Translations under genes and position numbers: made by a program
Part shown: piece after piece, positions 15,301 to 29,622 of the stretch
Position numbering within the stretch: the first letter of the stretch is position 1
How the letters are laid out: the number at the start of each line of letters is the position of its first letter
Assembly: GCF_043641665.1 (NCBI RefSeq)
Contig: NC_092201.1
Span: 3,372,501 to 3,436,500 of the forward strand
From: Enoplosus armatus
Taxonomy: Eukaryota > Chordata > Actinopteri > Centrarchiformes > Enoplosidae
DNA length: 64,000 bases
Direction of reading: 5' to 3'
Notes under the pieces: model-generated
Seen by the model: the letters and a program-made list of their open reading frames with translations, nothing else
Told to the model about the DNA's origin: nothing
The model's database searches: none

Positions 15301-18252
15301 CACATAGTTGGAAAGCCCTGGAGCATGTGCAGAGCAAATATACTCTTTTCCTCTGCATGTGAGTCTCTTCTCTCCACGAGTACAACATGTGCTGAGAAAC
15401 ACGCCAAGTTGGGTTTTTTTTTTAAAGAGTTTGTGCATGAAGAAAAATGCATTTAAATTTAAGGCCACTCTCTCGCCTCAGTCTATTTCCTGAACTGTCT
15501 GACAGAAATGTGATCTCAGTGTCATTTTGGATGCAGCTGACCTTTATCTTTAATCAAAATATGTCTCATATGATCCAGTCCACCTCTAATATAATACTGA
15601 CCACTGTACACTGATTACTTTACATTCACTAAATCACTGATTATTGGATATTTAACCTGAACTGATTCAAAAAAATATGTTTTGTTTGGATTTTATTTGT
15701 ATGTGAGAATGTTTTATTGGTATTATCCTGAGTTTCAGTGGAGAGTTTCAGTTTTAAGTGGCTGTAAAAGTAACTTTCTGTCTTGAAAACTGTCAAATGT
15801 TAAGAAAGAAAGATATTGATTAGCATAAAACGTTTGTTGGCATATGTGAGATACGTTCCTGTAGGGTGCTGGCTGAGTATAAGACAGAACACTTTATGTA
15901 GACTGATCAAATGTTCTGCAGTTCCCCTCAGTTTGACGGAGCTTTTTAGTGTTTTTAAGCTCATTGTTTTGGGTTTTGCAACTTTACTGTTTTGTTTCAG
16001 CCTCATCGCGCTGATCAACCTTGTTTATACAAAATAGTTTGGATAAACCAGCAGGTGAACATGGTGGAGCATTTGGCAGCTAAAGCTAAAGAGCCAGATA
16101 TTTCCCTCATGAGTTGGTGGAGACCAAAAACAGAGCTAAAAGAGAGAGAATACTGGAGCAACAGTGAACAAATCTAAAGATTCTGGATGCAAAATCAGTC
16201 AATGAAGATGGATTATCCAGATGTACAGTCGCAGCCGAAGACACAGATGGGAATCCTAAGTTTCCTAAACGCAAATGCAGACATTTGGTCAAACTGAGAT
16301 GGTTATCTTCCAGCTGTGCAACACTTCATGATGTGTAGATTCACAGTTTACACGGTTAAATCATCAGGGCAGTCAAATCATAAGCAAAACCCGTCACCAC
16401 ACAAAACCCGACTGACAAGATCTTTCGGAGTGTAACAATGAATATGTGGGTCATTCATTCCAACAGAAACACTACTGTCTATGTTTTCCAACAGAATTTA
16501 TAATTTGTGATTAATTGAGCCAAACAGGAAGCGATGATTTAAATTTGATAATTTTTTTAAATTGTAATCTGGATTTGGTTCTCCCTGTTTCTGGTTTTCC
16601 CTCCCTGAAATAGTTATAAATCACGTCACACAAACACGTTTATTACTACTTCACATCAGCGTCAAATACGATTGTTTCTGACGCAGATGAATGGAGATGA
16701 AAGAAGACTCCACCTTATTATTCTAAAACCTGAGGAACTTGATCGTGATGTAAGCTTTCACGTGGACTGGAGGGAGATGGGAGGGACCTCTGACTGATGA
16801 GAGAAGCAGGCGTTAAGGTCGAGGCTCCCACTCAGGCTGCCGGCCGAGAGGGTTTACATTGTTGTGAGGAATCCCAAGTCAACAAACCCCCGGAGAGAGA
16901 AAGTGAGAGTGAGACCCGACCAAACAAAGACTCCAGTCTGCTTCTCAAGCTGCCTGAGATTCAAACACTACAGTCTTGTTGCTCTCCACATTCATGCACC
17001 CCCCCCACCCTCACACACATACTATTCATGATTTACTATATATAGAATATTCACCGCACTAACAAGAGCATCTTAGTGCTGCTTCTTAACACAACCTGGT
17101 CTTTGTGCAGGTATTTCAAACACCTGGGGCCAAATGTAGATATAAAGACATGCATGCGTCAGTTCACACACCTAAACTGGTATTCTCAGAAGAAGAAGAA
17201 TGTGTGCCACTCATGCAGACTTCAGACCAGCCGTACACATGTTTTCTAGAGCCAGATGTGGGTGATATGAGAAGGTTAAATGTAAGGTATAAAAGAGGTG
17301 GACATGTCCACCGTGGACTACCGCTTTGAAGCCTTGACTTTGGCATTTTGGCCGTCGCCGTCTTGGTTTTTTGGAACCAGAGGTGACCGTATTTGGACGA
17401 GAGGGTGCAGCTGGGGATCTGAGAACCTGAAGACACTATGCACGCTGACCTCTACCTGCAACCTGACTGCACCTGACAGGTCAATCACAAGGCAGCCATG
17501 ATGTATTTTACTGTAAATGGGACCATAATTTACTAATGAACATCATGCTGTATTGAAGAAGACTTGAAACTAGCGATTGAGACCATAAACTCATTAAGAA
17601 AATGTCTACTGAGGTAATAAATCAAGTTAGAAGTAGGGTCATTTTCTCATAGACTTCTACACAATCTGACTTCTTTTTCAGATATCACCGCGATATCGAC
17701 ACTAATACTGACACTTTTTATTATTAAAAGCAGCTAATGTGATGAAATACAGCAGGAAAGAGCAACGTGTCTCGATTTATGAGCTTAAACAACAGTTTAC
17801 ATCTATTAGCTATACCTGCCTATCCTGTAGAGGGTCACCTGGGCCTGGGGGGTAACGGGGGTAAAACCCTGGACAGGTCACAACCATTCATCCTATAAGC
17901 AATTTAGAGTCTCTAATTAAGCTAACCTGCACTGTGGGAGGAAGGAGAAACTGGAGCTTTTGGAAAAACCTTGGTAGGGTTTTTTTTTTGCCATTTAGCT
18001 AATTAGCTTCAGTAGCTCTGTGGGCGATATTTCTATCTTTGTTTTCATCACTTAATACCGTGTTGATCAGCAGGTCAATCTCCTAAAACGTCCTGTTATC
18101 TTTCTCTGCAACAGACGAAAGCACAGATGCATCTCGGTGGGTATTTGACAGGAATTGTAGCCTCAGGACTTGTTTTAAAAAGGTTCACAGCTTGAACGCT
18201 CAGAAGCTTTAACAGCACAAGTCTTTACCTGTCGGCAGGTTTGCCTACAAGA

Positions 18253-18286
<34 letters not shown>

Positions 18287-18409
18287 CTGGTCTCAGGGCT
18301 CAGCAGGCCTCTGTGGTGTCTGATTCCCGTCCTGCGAGCCAGCTGGACTTTTTTCCCCTGTAAACCCAAAAGCCCCTCCCATCCCATCGTCTACATGTGC
18401 ACACAGACA

Positions 18410-18453
<44 letters not shown>

Positions 18454-18570
18454 CTCTGTCTCACTCTCTCCGTCTCACACACTCTCGTCTTGGCTGGAAC
18501 ACATACTTCAAGTTACATAACTGAAGGCGAAAGGCCATTTTAAAGCAGGGCTCGTTCTACTGAGGAGACG

Positions 18571-18611
<41 letters not shown>

Positions 18612-19726
18612 CTATTTCTACTATATTTTACCTATTAATGCAGGTTATCAAGTAAAACACACATACAGCATAATGATCAGTAATCCTGCATAATGGTTAA
18701 AATTTACACATAAACTTCTTTAGACTTAAAATATTCAACTCTCTTCTAGAAATGTCGTTAATATATTCAACTAATTTGCGACAACAAGTACGTTTTGGAA
18801 GAAACTAAATGCCAAAATAAATAAACAGTATATAATAATTTCTAGGAGACGTTTTGTTTCGTATACATGGGATGCCAAACTTTTCTTTAAAGCAAAATGT
18901 CATCATTATGAACATTAAGCTCATATTAGGTCAAATGAGCCACAACAGCATATTTATGACCAAAGGAATCGATATAGACGTATTGGGGAGGATATGATAT
19001 GAAACAACCTGGGAACACACTGGGTGTTTTATTTTGAAGGTCACCCAGTGGTTGATAGAAGAGTGGTGTCATTATTAATTGTTTAAACACCCTCCTGAGC
19101 TCCCAGCCTTCTCTGGGACGTCCTGATCTTCATCAGAAATATTTAACATTTTCATCATAACAGCTGGTCCAGCAAACGAGGATGGATGAAAACTCTGCAT
19201 ATAGATATTTACTGTTTCAGGTCCTCCAAATGAACTTTTTGTCGACAGAAACAACATTTTTGGTCATTTATCAAACAAAAATGCAAAATTTTCTCCATTT
19301 CCAGCTTCTGTGCTGCTTTTCTCTGTTTTGTATCATCGGAAAAATTAATTGAACTGAATATTTTTGGCTTTTGGACAGTTGGTCAGACAAAACAATCAAT
19401 TTTAAGATGGGAACATCTGATGGACAGTTTCCACTTTTTCCTGGCATTTCACAGATTAAACGATTATCATTGTATGGAAAAAGTCTTACGTCCCAGACTA
19501 AACTGAGTACAGGTGGGTTTCCCATCTTTCCCAGTGTTCATATCTTTAAATTATTGTTTGTATTTTACGTATAAGGGTCTGTCATTTTGGAGATTTTGTC
19601 ACCATCTTGCTAAAAACATATTTAAAAGAAAAGAAAATGGTGAAATAAAGACGATTACAAGTCTGAGAAAGAGTCTAACTTGCATCCTGGACCTCAAGGC
19701 TCAAGTTGTGAATGGAGAGCCGGGTG

Positions 19727-19774
<48 letters not shown>

Positions 19775-20034
19775 TACCCTCCCCCCTCAGGTCAACTAAA
19801 ACCTCAATCAAAATGAGATAAAGGTGATTATTTCCCACTCATGAGCTGCAGAGCCAATCACCAGGCCCTGATCAATCACTCACACGTTTCCTTTACCCCC
19901 CCCGCCAATCAATTCATCCCTGATCGATAACTTACATTGGTGTACAGCGCACAGTCCATTTCCCCGGCTTCAGACAGCTCGCTGAGGTTCCTGTCCCAGT
20001 GCAGAAACGTTTCACTACTGTCCAGGATCTCCAT
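1..20034 (-). CDS. creb3l2: CREB3L2-type bZIP transcription factor, N-terminal part (partial)
   Basis: Family role: CREB3L2 is an ER-membrane transcription factor released by Golgi proteolysis that drives secretory-pathway genes. Coding exons on the minus strand, in transcript order: 19936-20034, 1676-1919, 983-1194, 817-895, 231-433 and 1-89 (cut by the window edge). All junctions have GT/AG sites and matching phases. Exon 1 begins [20 protein letters not shown]. Exon 2 carries the [11 protein letters not shown] activation segment and an [15 protein letters not shown] block. Exon 4 holds [16 protein letters not shown], the sumoylation-like KLEP site region. Exon 5 has [18 protein letters not shown] and LLTAPH, and exon 6 continues [14 protein letters not shown]. 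The sequence fits CREB3L2 better than CREB3L1 (HFSELLD, AEHSYSLC-type block). The bZIP, transmembrane and S1P-site exons lie left of the window. Exon 3 is the least conserved part. Confidence 0.93.
2620..2990 (+). repeat. Family B repeat copy
   Basis: Has AGTCGTTTGGTCTACAAAAT, AAATGTCTTGTTTTGTCCGA and AATATCCAGTTTACAAAGAC, the ordered words of a common fish repeat also seen at 42-44 kb and at the right end. Confidence 0.65.
6019..6490 (-). repeat. Family A repeat copy, reverse orientation, longest 5' part
   Basis: Carries TTAGCATGCTAGCATTTGCT and GGAATGTCATTAGTTTTGCA in reverse order relative to the 30-kb and 59.6-kb copies, then two diverged copies of a segment of about 77 bp (ATTCATCCTGAGGGGA-type at 6249 and ATTCATCCTCTGGGGA-type at 6397). 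The 99-aa open frame across it is not a gene. Confidence 0.8.
7017..7103 (+). repeat. Interrupted (TG)n microsatellite
   Basis: TG run broken once by TATTAGCA around 7039-7046. Confidence 0.95.
8455..8560 (-). repeat. Short family A repeat fragment
   Basis: Contains GCTGAATGCTAACATTAGCG and the GAGGATGATGG motif of the family in the same orientation as the copy at 6.0-6.5 kb. Confidence 0.55.
9578..9690 (+). repeat. Family B repeat fragment
   Basis: CAACAGTCCAAAACCCCCAA, AATATTCAGTTTATTATCAC and ACAAATCCTCACAACTAGAA match the second half of the copy at 2.6-3.0 kb. Confidence 0.6.
10905..11340 (+). repeat. Family C repeat copy
   Basis: Shares CCCACATACACCGTCCTGCT, AAATGTGGATTAATCC, GAAAATAGTCCCCAACAAA and TGTTTGAGTGACGTTTGCTA with copies at 37.6 and 62.1 kb. 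Confidence 0.75.
11385..11535. repeat. Family E repeat copy
   Basis: TTCCATGACAACTGGGCGAC and GATCGTGTGATACGATTGAA, followed by GCTCCAGAACAGCTTC, are shared with a copy at 20805-20935 (TTCCATGACAACTGCATCTG, GATCGTGTGATATGATCAAA). Confidence 0.6.
15085..15235 (-). repeat. Family D repeat fragment
   Basis: Contains TACTCAAGTACATGGAGGTA, TTGTACTTTCCATTTCATGC and CTCTACTACATCTCAGGGGG, the reverse orientation of the family. Confidence 0.6.
17820..17965 (+). repeat. Fragment of a widespread fish interspersed repeat
   Basis: CAACCATTCATCCTATAAGC, CAATTTAGAGTCTCTAATTA, AGCTAACCTGCACTGTGGGA and GGAAGGAGAAACTGGAGC are the typical word order of a very common fish dispersed repeat; only this piece is present. 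Confidence 0.55.
19936..20034 (-). CDS. creb3l2: creb3l2 first coding exon
   Basis: A 99-nt exon encoding exactly 33 codons, from ATG (20034-20032) to ..LYTN, followed by a GTAAGT donor at 19935-19930. It joins in phase 0 to the HFSELLDD exon 18 kb downstream. The start is chosen because the next residues match the known CREB3L2 N-terminus (HWDR.LSELSE). The open frame in the other minus-strand phase is a shadow. Confidence 0.92.
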
Positions 20035-20470
20035 GGTTCCCTACACAGAGACTCTCGGTGGCCTTGTGGTTTGTTGTTGTTGCTTTTTCTCCTCCAGCAG
20101 CGACACAAGAAGAAGAAGAAACTCAGCAAAGCAGTGAGACTGGAAACCAAACTCAAGCTCCAACTCCGGCAACAAAAAAAAAGTTCCAAACAACTTGTAA
20201 AGGAAAAGAAACACAAAAAAAAGTAGAAAGACGTCCAGGCGGCGCAGACTCAGCTGGGTTAATGTGTGTTATGTGAGAAAGCTGCAGCGGTCAGACTGAA
20301 GCTGAGAGTTGTTGTTGTTGTTGTTGTTTATCATCTCCTCTCTGATTCAGGGGTCTACAGTCAATTCGCAGCAGCCTCTCTTTCCTTTTCTTTCCTCCTG
20401 CTCCTCCTCCTCTTCCTCCTCCTCCTCACAGCCCAGACACTCAGGAATGTGTGGGCGGAGTCACACAGAG
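20035..20470 (-). promoter_or_regulatory. creb3l2 5' UTR and putative proximal promoter
   Basis: This is the sequence immediately upstream of the creb3l2 ATG on the minus strand. It holds a CTCC/TCCTCC pyrimidine stretch (20391-20430 on the plus strand), a GTTGTT run near 20310-20328 and a GC-box-like GGGCGGAG near 20452-20459. No TATA box is obvious. The transcription start is not determinable by eye. Confidence 0.4.
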
Positions 20471-20804
20471 GCAGAAGAGTCCGGAATAAAACTGAAAATA
20501 AAAAGAGTAAAAGTTAGTGCGACTGTTAACGTGAATGTAATACAACACACTGGATGTTACACTGTAGGGTATATAATGTGTTGTGATTCATCTGTTCCAG
20601 CTGTTTATGACACAAGCGTCAATTCTTCACATTGACAAACTAGAGCTTCCTGTTTTGAATTTCAAAATAAAGGCCCGCAGTAAACAGAAAACAGCATATT
20701 TTAAATTATGCTGAAGTAAAAATAATATTTTCAGTCTTAACTTTTAAGACAGCTGCATGAGAAGTCCTTAAAGCGCTCTGAGGAATTGAAATTGAAGCAA
20801 TCTG

Positions 20805-20935
20805 CAATTCCATGACAACTGCATCTGCTGAGGAAGATCGTGTGATATGATCAAAAGCCCCAGAACAGATGCTACAGTATATCACTTAATGGAACTTCTG
20901 CTTGAGTGGTCTGTTGTTCTGTAAACTACTGTTTC
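20805..20935. repeat. Family E repeat copy
   Basis: Partner of the copy at 11.4 kb, sharing the CCATGACAACT, GATCGTGTGATA and CCAGAACAG blocks in order. Confidence 0.6.
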
Positions 20936-21270
20936 CGAGGTCTATTAAGGTCTTTGTGTGTGTTTATTATGATTTTAATTATTATTCATTCTTTTCCCTA
21001 CGAGACAAATAGGTGACTATATCAATAAAATTATTATTATTAATTTTAATTATTATTATTACTTACAAACTATCTTTTACTTACTTACTGGAAAATTATA
21101 TATATATATCTTAATATGCAATCTGTCCTGTTAGAAATGTTTTACGCTTTTATTTGTACATTTCTGTCATTTCCGGTCTCACACTACTTACTTCCGCTAC
21201 CTTGACGCAGCTTCTATAAACTGAATCCACAGGTTTTCCCTCACAGCCCCGCCCACATCCAGCTGACCGA

Positions 21271-21447
21271 CCAATCAGAACACTCCTCTGTTTAAAGCCC
21301 GTTCGACCGTGCAGCGCAGCCCCCCTGCCTTTAATTGACAGGTGACGCAGCCAATCAGGAAATAGTTAGAGAATTCTGAGACCAATCATTTTAGGCCAAG
21401 AATACCTTTCACTAAAGGCCGCCCCCGTTGTCACAGAAACAGCCAAT
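21271..21447. promoter_or_regulatory. Cluster of four CCAAT boxes upstream of creb3l2
   Basis: CCAAT occurs at 21271, 21351, 21382 and 21443, all on the plus strand and each followed by CA, with a GCCCCGCCCAC GC-box-like motif at about 21246-21256. Grouped CCAAT boxes with about 30-bp spacing are typical of NF-Y-driven promoters. The cluster lies 1.2-1.4 kb upstream of the creb3l2 start codon. It could be a distal or alternative promoter, or part of an old repeat. Confidence 0.4.
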
Positions 21448-23209
21448 CAACGCCCTCTAGTGAAAAGCATTTAGAAAAGTTAATAAGAATTAAATAATTA
21501 AAAAATACTTGCTTTTAATTCACATATTTTCATAAAATACACTTTTATATCAGTTTTTCTTTGACTTGTCTTTATGATTTTTTTTTTTTTTTTTACATTT
21601 CTCAGTTTGTTTTTAATGTTTTATGTGTATCTTTTCTCTCTCCTTTTTCTCCCCTCTAAAGTGCTTTCTAAGTGAATTTAGGAAGCAGTTATTAATGCAG
21701 GGGAGTTCATTCACACACATCTCTGTCTCGCTCTGACTGTAGAGGATGAACACAAATGTGAACATAGAAAAAAGAAAAAGAAAAATAGTATGGAAAAAGG
21801 TCTATTACAGCAAAATGAACCTGCTGTGGTGAGCTGAAAACAACCAACCAGGTGCTGAGGAAGGAAATGAAACACAGATAAGAGATAACAGCTGATGAGA
21901 GAGTGACAGAGCAGAAAAAACATTCAAAACATCAGATACAAACTCTTATGTTCTGTTATAACTCTGCACAACTCGGGGATGTGAACAGGAAAACTGGAAA
22001 ATAATTTGCATGCTGGTGTTTTGGTTTTTTTTACCCTGAAGTGTTCTACACACTTCTTTCCAGTTGAACAACTTTAATTCATGAGAGATTTGCCTGAAGA
22101 AAAATGGAAGAAAGACAGCTGACATGACACTTTGTTGGTTTTGGCCTTTTCATGGGATTTGTGAACAATAACAAGAAGAATATTGACAGCCTTTTCATGA
22201 ATCTTAAGGTCAAGAAGCCTTCGTCACATGACAAAGAGTGTTGCCTTATCTCACACATTTGTCCACTTTGTGCAGCACTCGAGATGTTAACAGTCTGGTG
22301 TGTTTCAGTTTCCTTTACAACAGCTGTCTTAAACCAGAGTAACGCCACTTGAGATAATATTCATGAGAACGGCAGCGTTCTCTTTGCAGATGAGACGTTA
22401 AATTCAACTCATTAAACTCCACAAATCCACCTTTCTTTTAGGTTTAGAAGGAGACACTTAAAAACTAAGCATCTCCTAAATGTCAACTTTTCCAGTGGGT
22501 TTTTAAACATTTTCAACACTTTGGAATTTAAAATCACTAAAGCCGGAGACACATTGTTTTCATTAGGCAGCGATGATGTGAAATGAAGAGCTAATTCACC
22601 TCAGATTTTAAAATAAAAAGGCCAGGGAGGAACTCGTAATGGGAAACGTTTAATATGCAGGCTGAATTTAACAATAAAACAATAAACGTATAGGGGGCCT
22701 TGAGAAACCGTCTCACCAGGTCGGTAGTTTGAGATCACCATTAAGAGTCTTCCTCGCCCAGAAACAATTCTGATACATTGAGTTTAAGGAGAAGTTGTCT
22801 TAACTGACATAATGAAGAAAAACTGTAACAACTCAACACGAGTAAGAGTTGCTCTTGATAGAGCTACAACATCTTCAAACTTCTTGCACTTTACTTTCTT
22901 CCAACATTATTCTCACATATAAAACAAGGGCATGAACTGTATCTTTGTAACGGTTATGTACAAGTAGCACAATCTTAATCATAATCTATAAGTGTATTAT
23001 TACTACACAAGTGGGCTGATGCCTCAAGGTCTGCGGGAGGCGTCCCAGTCAAACATGACCAGCGTGTCACAGTGTATCCTGTCCCCCTTCTCTTCGGTTA
23101 GTGAGCTCCTTTAAAGTGGTGGCGTTCAGGTCCGCAGTCTTATTTTTATATAAACGAGAAAATACAAAAAGAAGTTGTCTTGTTGGGTGGAGACGAAGAG
23201 AAAAGTCCT

Positions 23210-27436
<4,227 letters not shown>

Positions 27437-28463
27437 CTTCTCTGTGGGGGGGAGCAGTGGGCAGACAGACAGCAGCTGAGGACTTTAAGGGGGCGGATCT
27501 GAACAACACAAAAGGTGTGTGGCATGTTATATATGTCCTCCTTAAGCAATTAACATTAAGTTACTGAATTAAGACTATATAATGTGGGTAAACTATATAT
27601 ATCAAAGAGAGTAGACCTTTTCTGTTTACCCTAATGTATATAAACATGGACAATGTAAACACCTCTCAGTATAATGCAATACAACTCAACAGCCACATAC
27701 AGTTGAATCAACACCCTCTAAAACAGTTTCAATATAAACTGAACAATACAACCCTCATAAAAGTAGGATTTACTGCATTAGTTTTAACTAGGTGTACCTA
27801 ATAAACAGGCAACTGAGTGTGTAACAGCACAAAATGTACATACAATATATAACATTATAAAATCATTAAGTTATTAATGATAGGCAATAATATCTGATCA
27901 AAAATACGTGTAGGTAAGACTAAGAACCTGACCAGGCATCCCAAAACATCCCCGTGAGATTAACGTTATTTTATTTTAAAGTAAGTTCAATATTTTATAT
28001 CTAGTAATGCCTGTGATGTCTAGTAAACAGTGTAAACAAGTAAGTAAGTGTTATAAGGTGAATTATTTCATGTTTTATGTCAATATTACAAGATGAGTTG
28101 TGTGTTAACCGACAGTCCAAGCAACAACAAAATAAACAGATTTTAGAATGGAGTCTGGTGAGATTACTTTTTTTTTTTTTTACAGGGATGTGTGATCGGG
28201 TTTGTGTGGTCTGCAGTCAGACGAGCTGAAGAATCAAACATGTGAACATGGACTCAAAGTCAGAGCACTGCTTTCTCACAGTAGCAATGAGGCTCCTGGA
28301 GTCTCCCGCCGTTTGATGTGGACATGAAATAAATCTTCAAAATTAACGTTTTTCTCAACGTGTTTTGGTTTACAGGTTACGGCAGATGAGCGGCAGTGTG
28401 TTGGTAGAAAACGGTGTTAACGTGTGCTAAAAGAAGGACAAAAAAAGGAGACTGAAAACTTAC

Positions 28464-28545
28464 CGGGTTGGAGACTTCAGAAAATAATTCGGTAACCTCA
28501 CGCTGTTTCCGCTCCGTCTCCAACACAGGTCCGACAATCTACCGG
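28464..28545 (-). other. ssbp1: ssbp1 noncoding first exon (approximate 5' end)
   Basis: On the minus strand the sequence CTCCAACCCG is followed by a GTAAGT-type donor (exon end 28464, GT at 28463-28462), and the first coding exon has a CCCCACAG acceptor 5 nt before its ATG (exon start 27441). A short untranslated exon 1 spliced across about 1 kb is therefore likely. The 5' end is a guess, placed by the adjacent ETS-type site. Confidence 0.6.
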
Positions 28546-28549
28546 AAGT
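28542..28549. promoter_or_regulatory. ETS/GABP-type site at the ssbp1 promoter
   Basis: CCGGAAGT on the plus strand (ACTTCCGG on the transcribed side) sits at the presumed ssbp1 start region. ETS factors such as GABP (NRF-2) commonly drive nuclear genes for mitochondrial proteins, so the site fits the gene. Function is inferred. Confidence 0.5.
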
Positions 28550-28550
28550 C

Positions 28551-29542
28551 GTTAATGTTCCGCTTTGCAACTTCACACTTGAAATGTCATATTTACGGGT
28601 TTGAACTTCAACATCAATTTTAATATTATATTATTGTATAATACTAACTATATGACATTTGTAATTTTTAGTTGAAATTGTGTGTCATATTTTTTTATAT
28701 ACAGAAAGGGTCACCACCGGGCGACAATGTTGTTCCACACAATAAACAGTTTACAGTTGGTCAACATTTGGAATATGATCAAGAGGAAAATAGTGGTTTG
28801 CCAACCGCCAATAAACTCCAAAGAAGAAGAAGTTTGAGATGTTTGCACACAAAACATAAAAAATGTAAATATAAAATGCAGCTGAAACGATGAATGGACT
28901 GACAGAAAATGCATTGCCAGCTGCTTTGACAATCGTTTAATAAATATTTCATGTTAAAATGTCAAACATGGTTCCGGCTTACCAAATGTAAGGGTTTATT
29001 TTATTATTTTGACACTGCTGTTCCCTGCCGCACCCAAACACATAAGTGTTGCTCCCAAACTGAAAGTTTAGCTTCAAGAAACCGACTTGATTCTACTTCT
29101 ACTACCTGTTTAGGGTTTATGAATCTTATCGCTTAAGATATTTGTTTTGACCGTTTCTTAGTTTGTTTTTTATACAATCACCTCTGAAAGCTAAAGTAGA
29201 AAATTGATAATTATGTTCCACACATATATATATATTTTTTTTACATTTTTCAGTCAGATTATATGTTAATGCACCATCAGACCACGGCAAATTCCTTGAT
29301 TCTGATGTCGGCCTTGAACGCAACGCGACCTCAAATAACCCAATGTCATCAATATGGTTTATTTGGTAAACTATTTATTTATTCATTGTGGTCAGTTGCG
29401 CATAAACTGCTATGTGGCGCAATGCTAACTTAGGCTAAGCTAGCCAACGGTTAAAATCTTCTCGTCGGGATAAAACGCAAAACCTGAAGTAAAGTTTGAG
29501 TTAAAAAGTTTGTAACAGTAGTAGAGTCTGATCAGTAGGTGT
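28551..29542. other. Intergenic region between head-to-head ssbp1 and thioesterase genes
   Basis: AT-rich sequence with no supported gene; the open frames within it are short and featureless. A small TATATA run lies at 29224-29236. The 3' part must include the promoter of the plus-strand thioesterase gene. Confidence 0.5.
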
Positions 29543-29622
29543 TTGAGCTTTACTAGAAGTGCGCTGAGATCTGCGCGCTGTGCTACTCGACAGCTGCAAA
29601 CATCTGGCCATACCTGCCTCAG
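29543..29622 (+). other. Tentative first exon of the thioesterase gene (presequence-like)
   Basis: This open segment reads LSFTRSALRSARCATRQLQT (counting from a TTG) and then SGHTCL. It ends in CTCAG before GTACGC, a good donor, and its 2-nt overhang joins in frame to the firm exon at 30548 (AG+A, continuing RRFSTVSRT). The peptide is rich in R, S and A with no acids, like a mitochondrial presequence. No in-frame ATG exists back to the upstream stop at about 29523; only CTG (29528) and TTG (29543) are available. It may be a real exon with a non-AUG or unseen upstream start, or chance. Confidence 0.45.

Larger units (their letters stand above)
1920..19935 (-). other. creb3l2 intron 1 (18.0 kb)
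   Basis: No further coding exon could be supported in this stretch; the short open frames show no family resemblance. It holds TG/CA microsatellites (2499-2524, 3688-3740, 7017-7103, 12340-12376, 18256-18285, 18416-18451, 18574-18609, 19728-19773), a run of 18 C at 3161-3178, a GAG/GGA run near 13466-13495, and copies of repeat families A, B, C, D and E described separately. Short regulatory elements cannot be excluded. Confidence 0.8.
20471..23209. other. Intergenic region between creb3l2 and ssbp1, with ssbp1 3' UTR
   Basis: No gene seen. From about 22650 to 23209 this is probably the ssbp1 3' UTR (minus strand); a possible ATTAAA poly(A) signal reads on the minus strand at 22649-22654. 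The stretch also has an E-family repeat copy (20805-20935), AT-rich runs near 21030-21110 and 21480-21600, and the CCAAT cluster. Confidence 0.6.
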
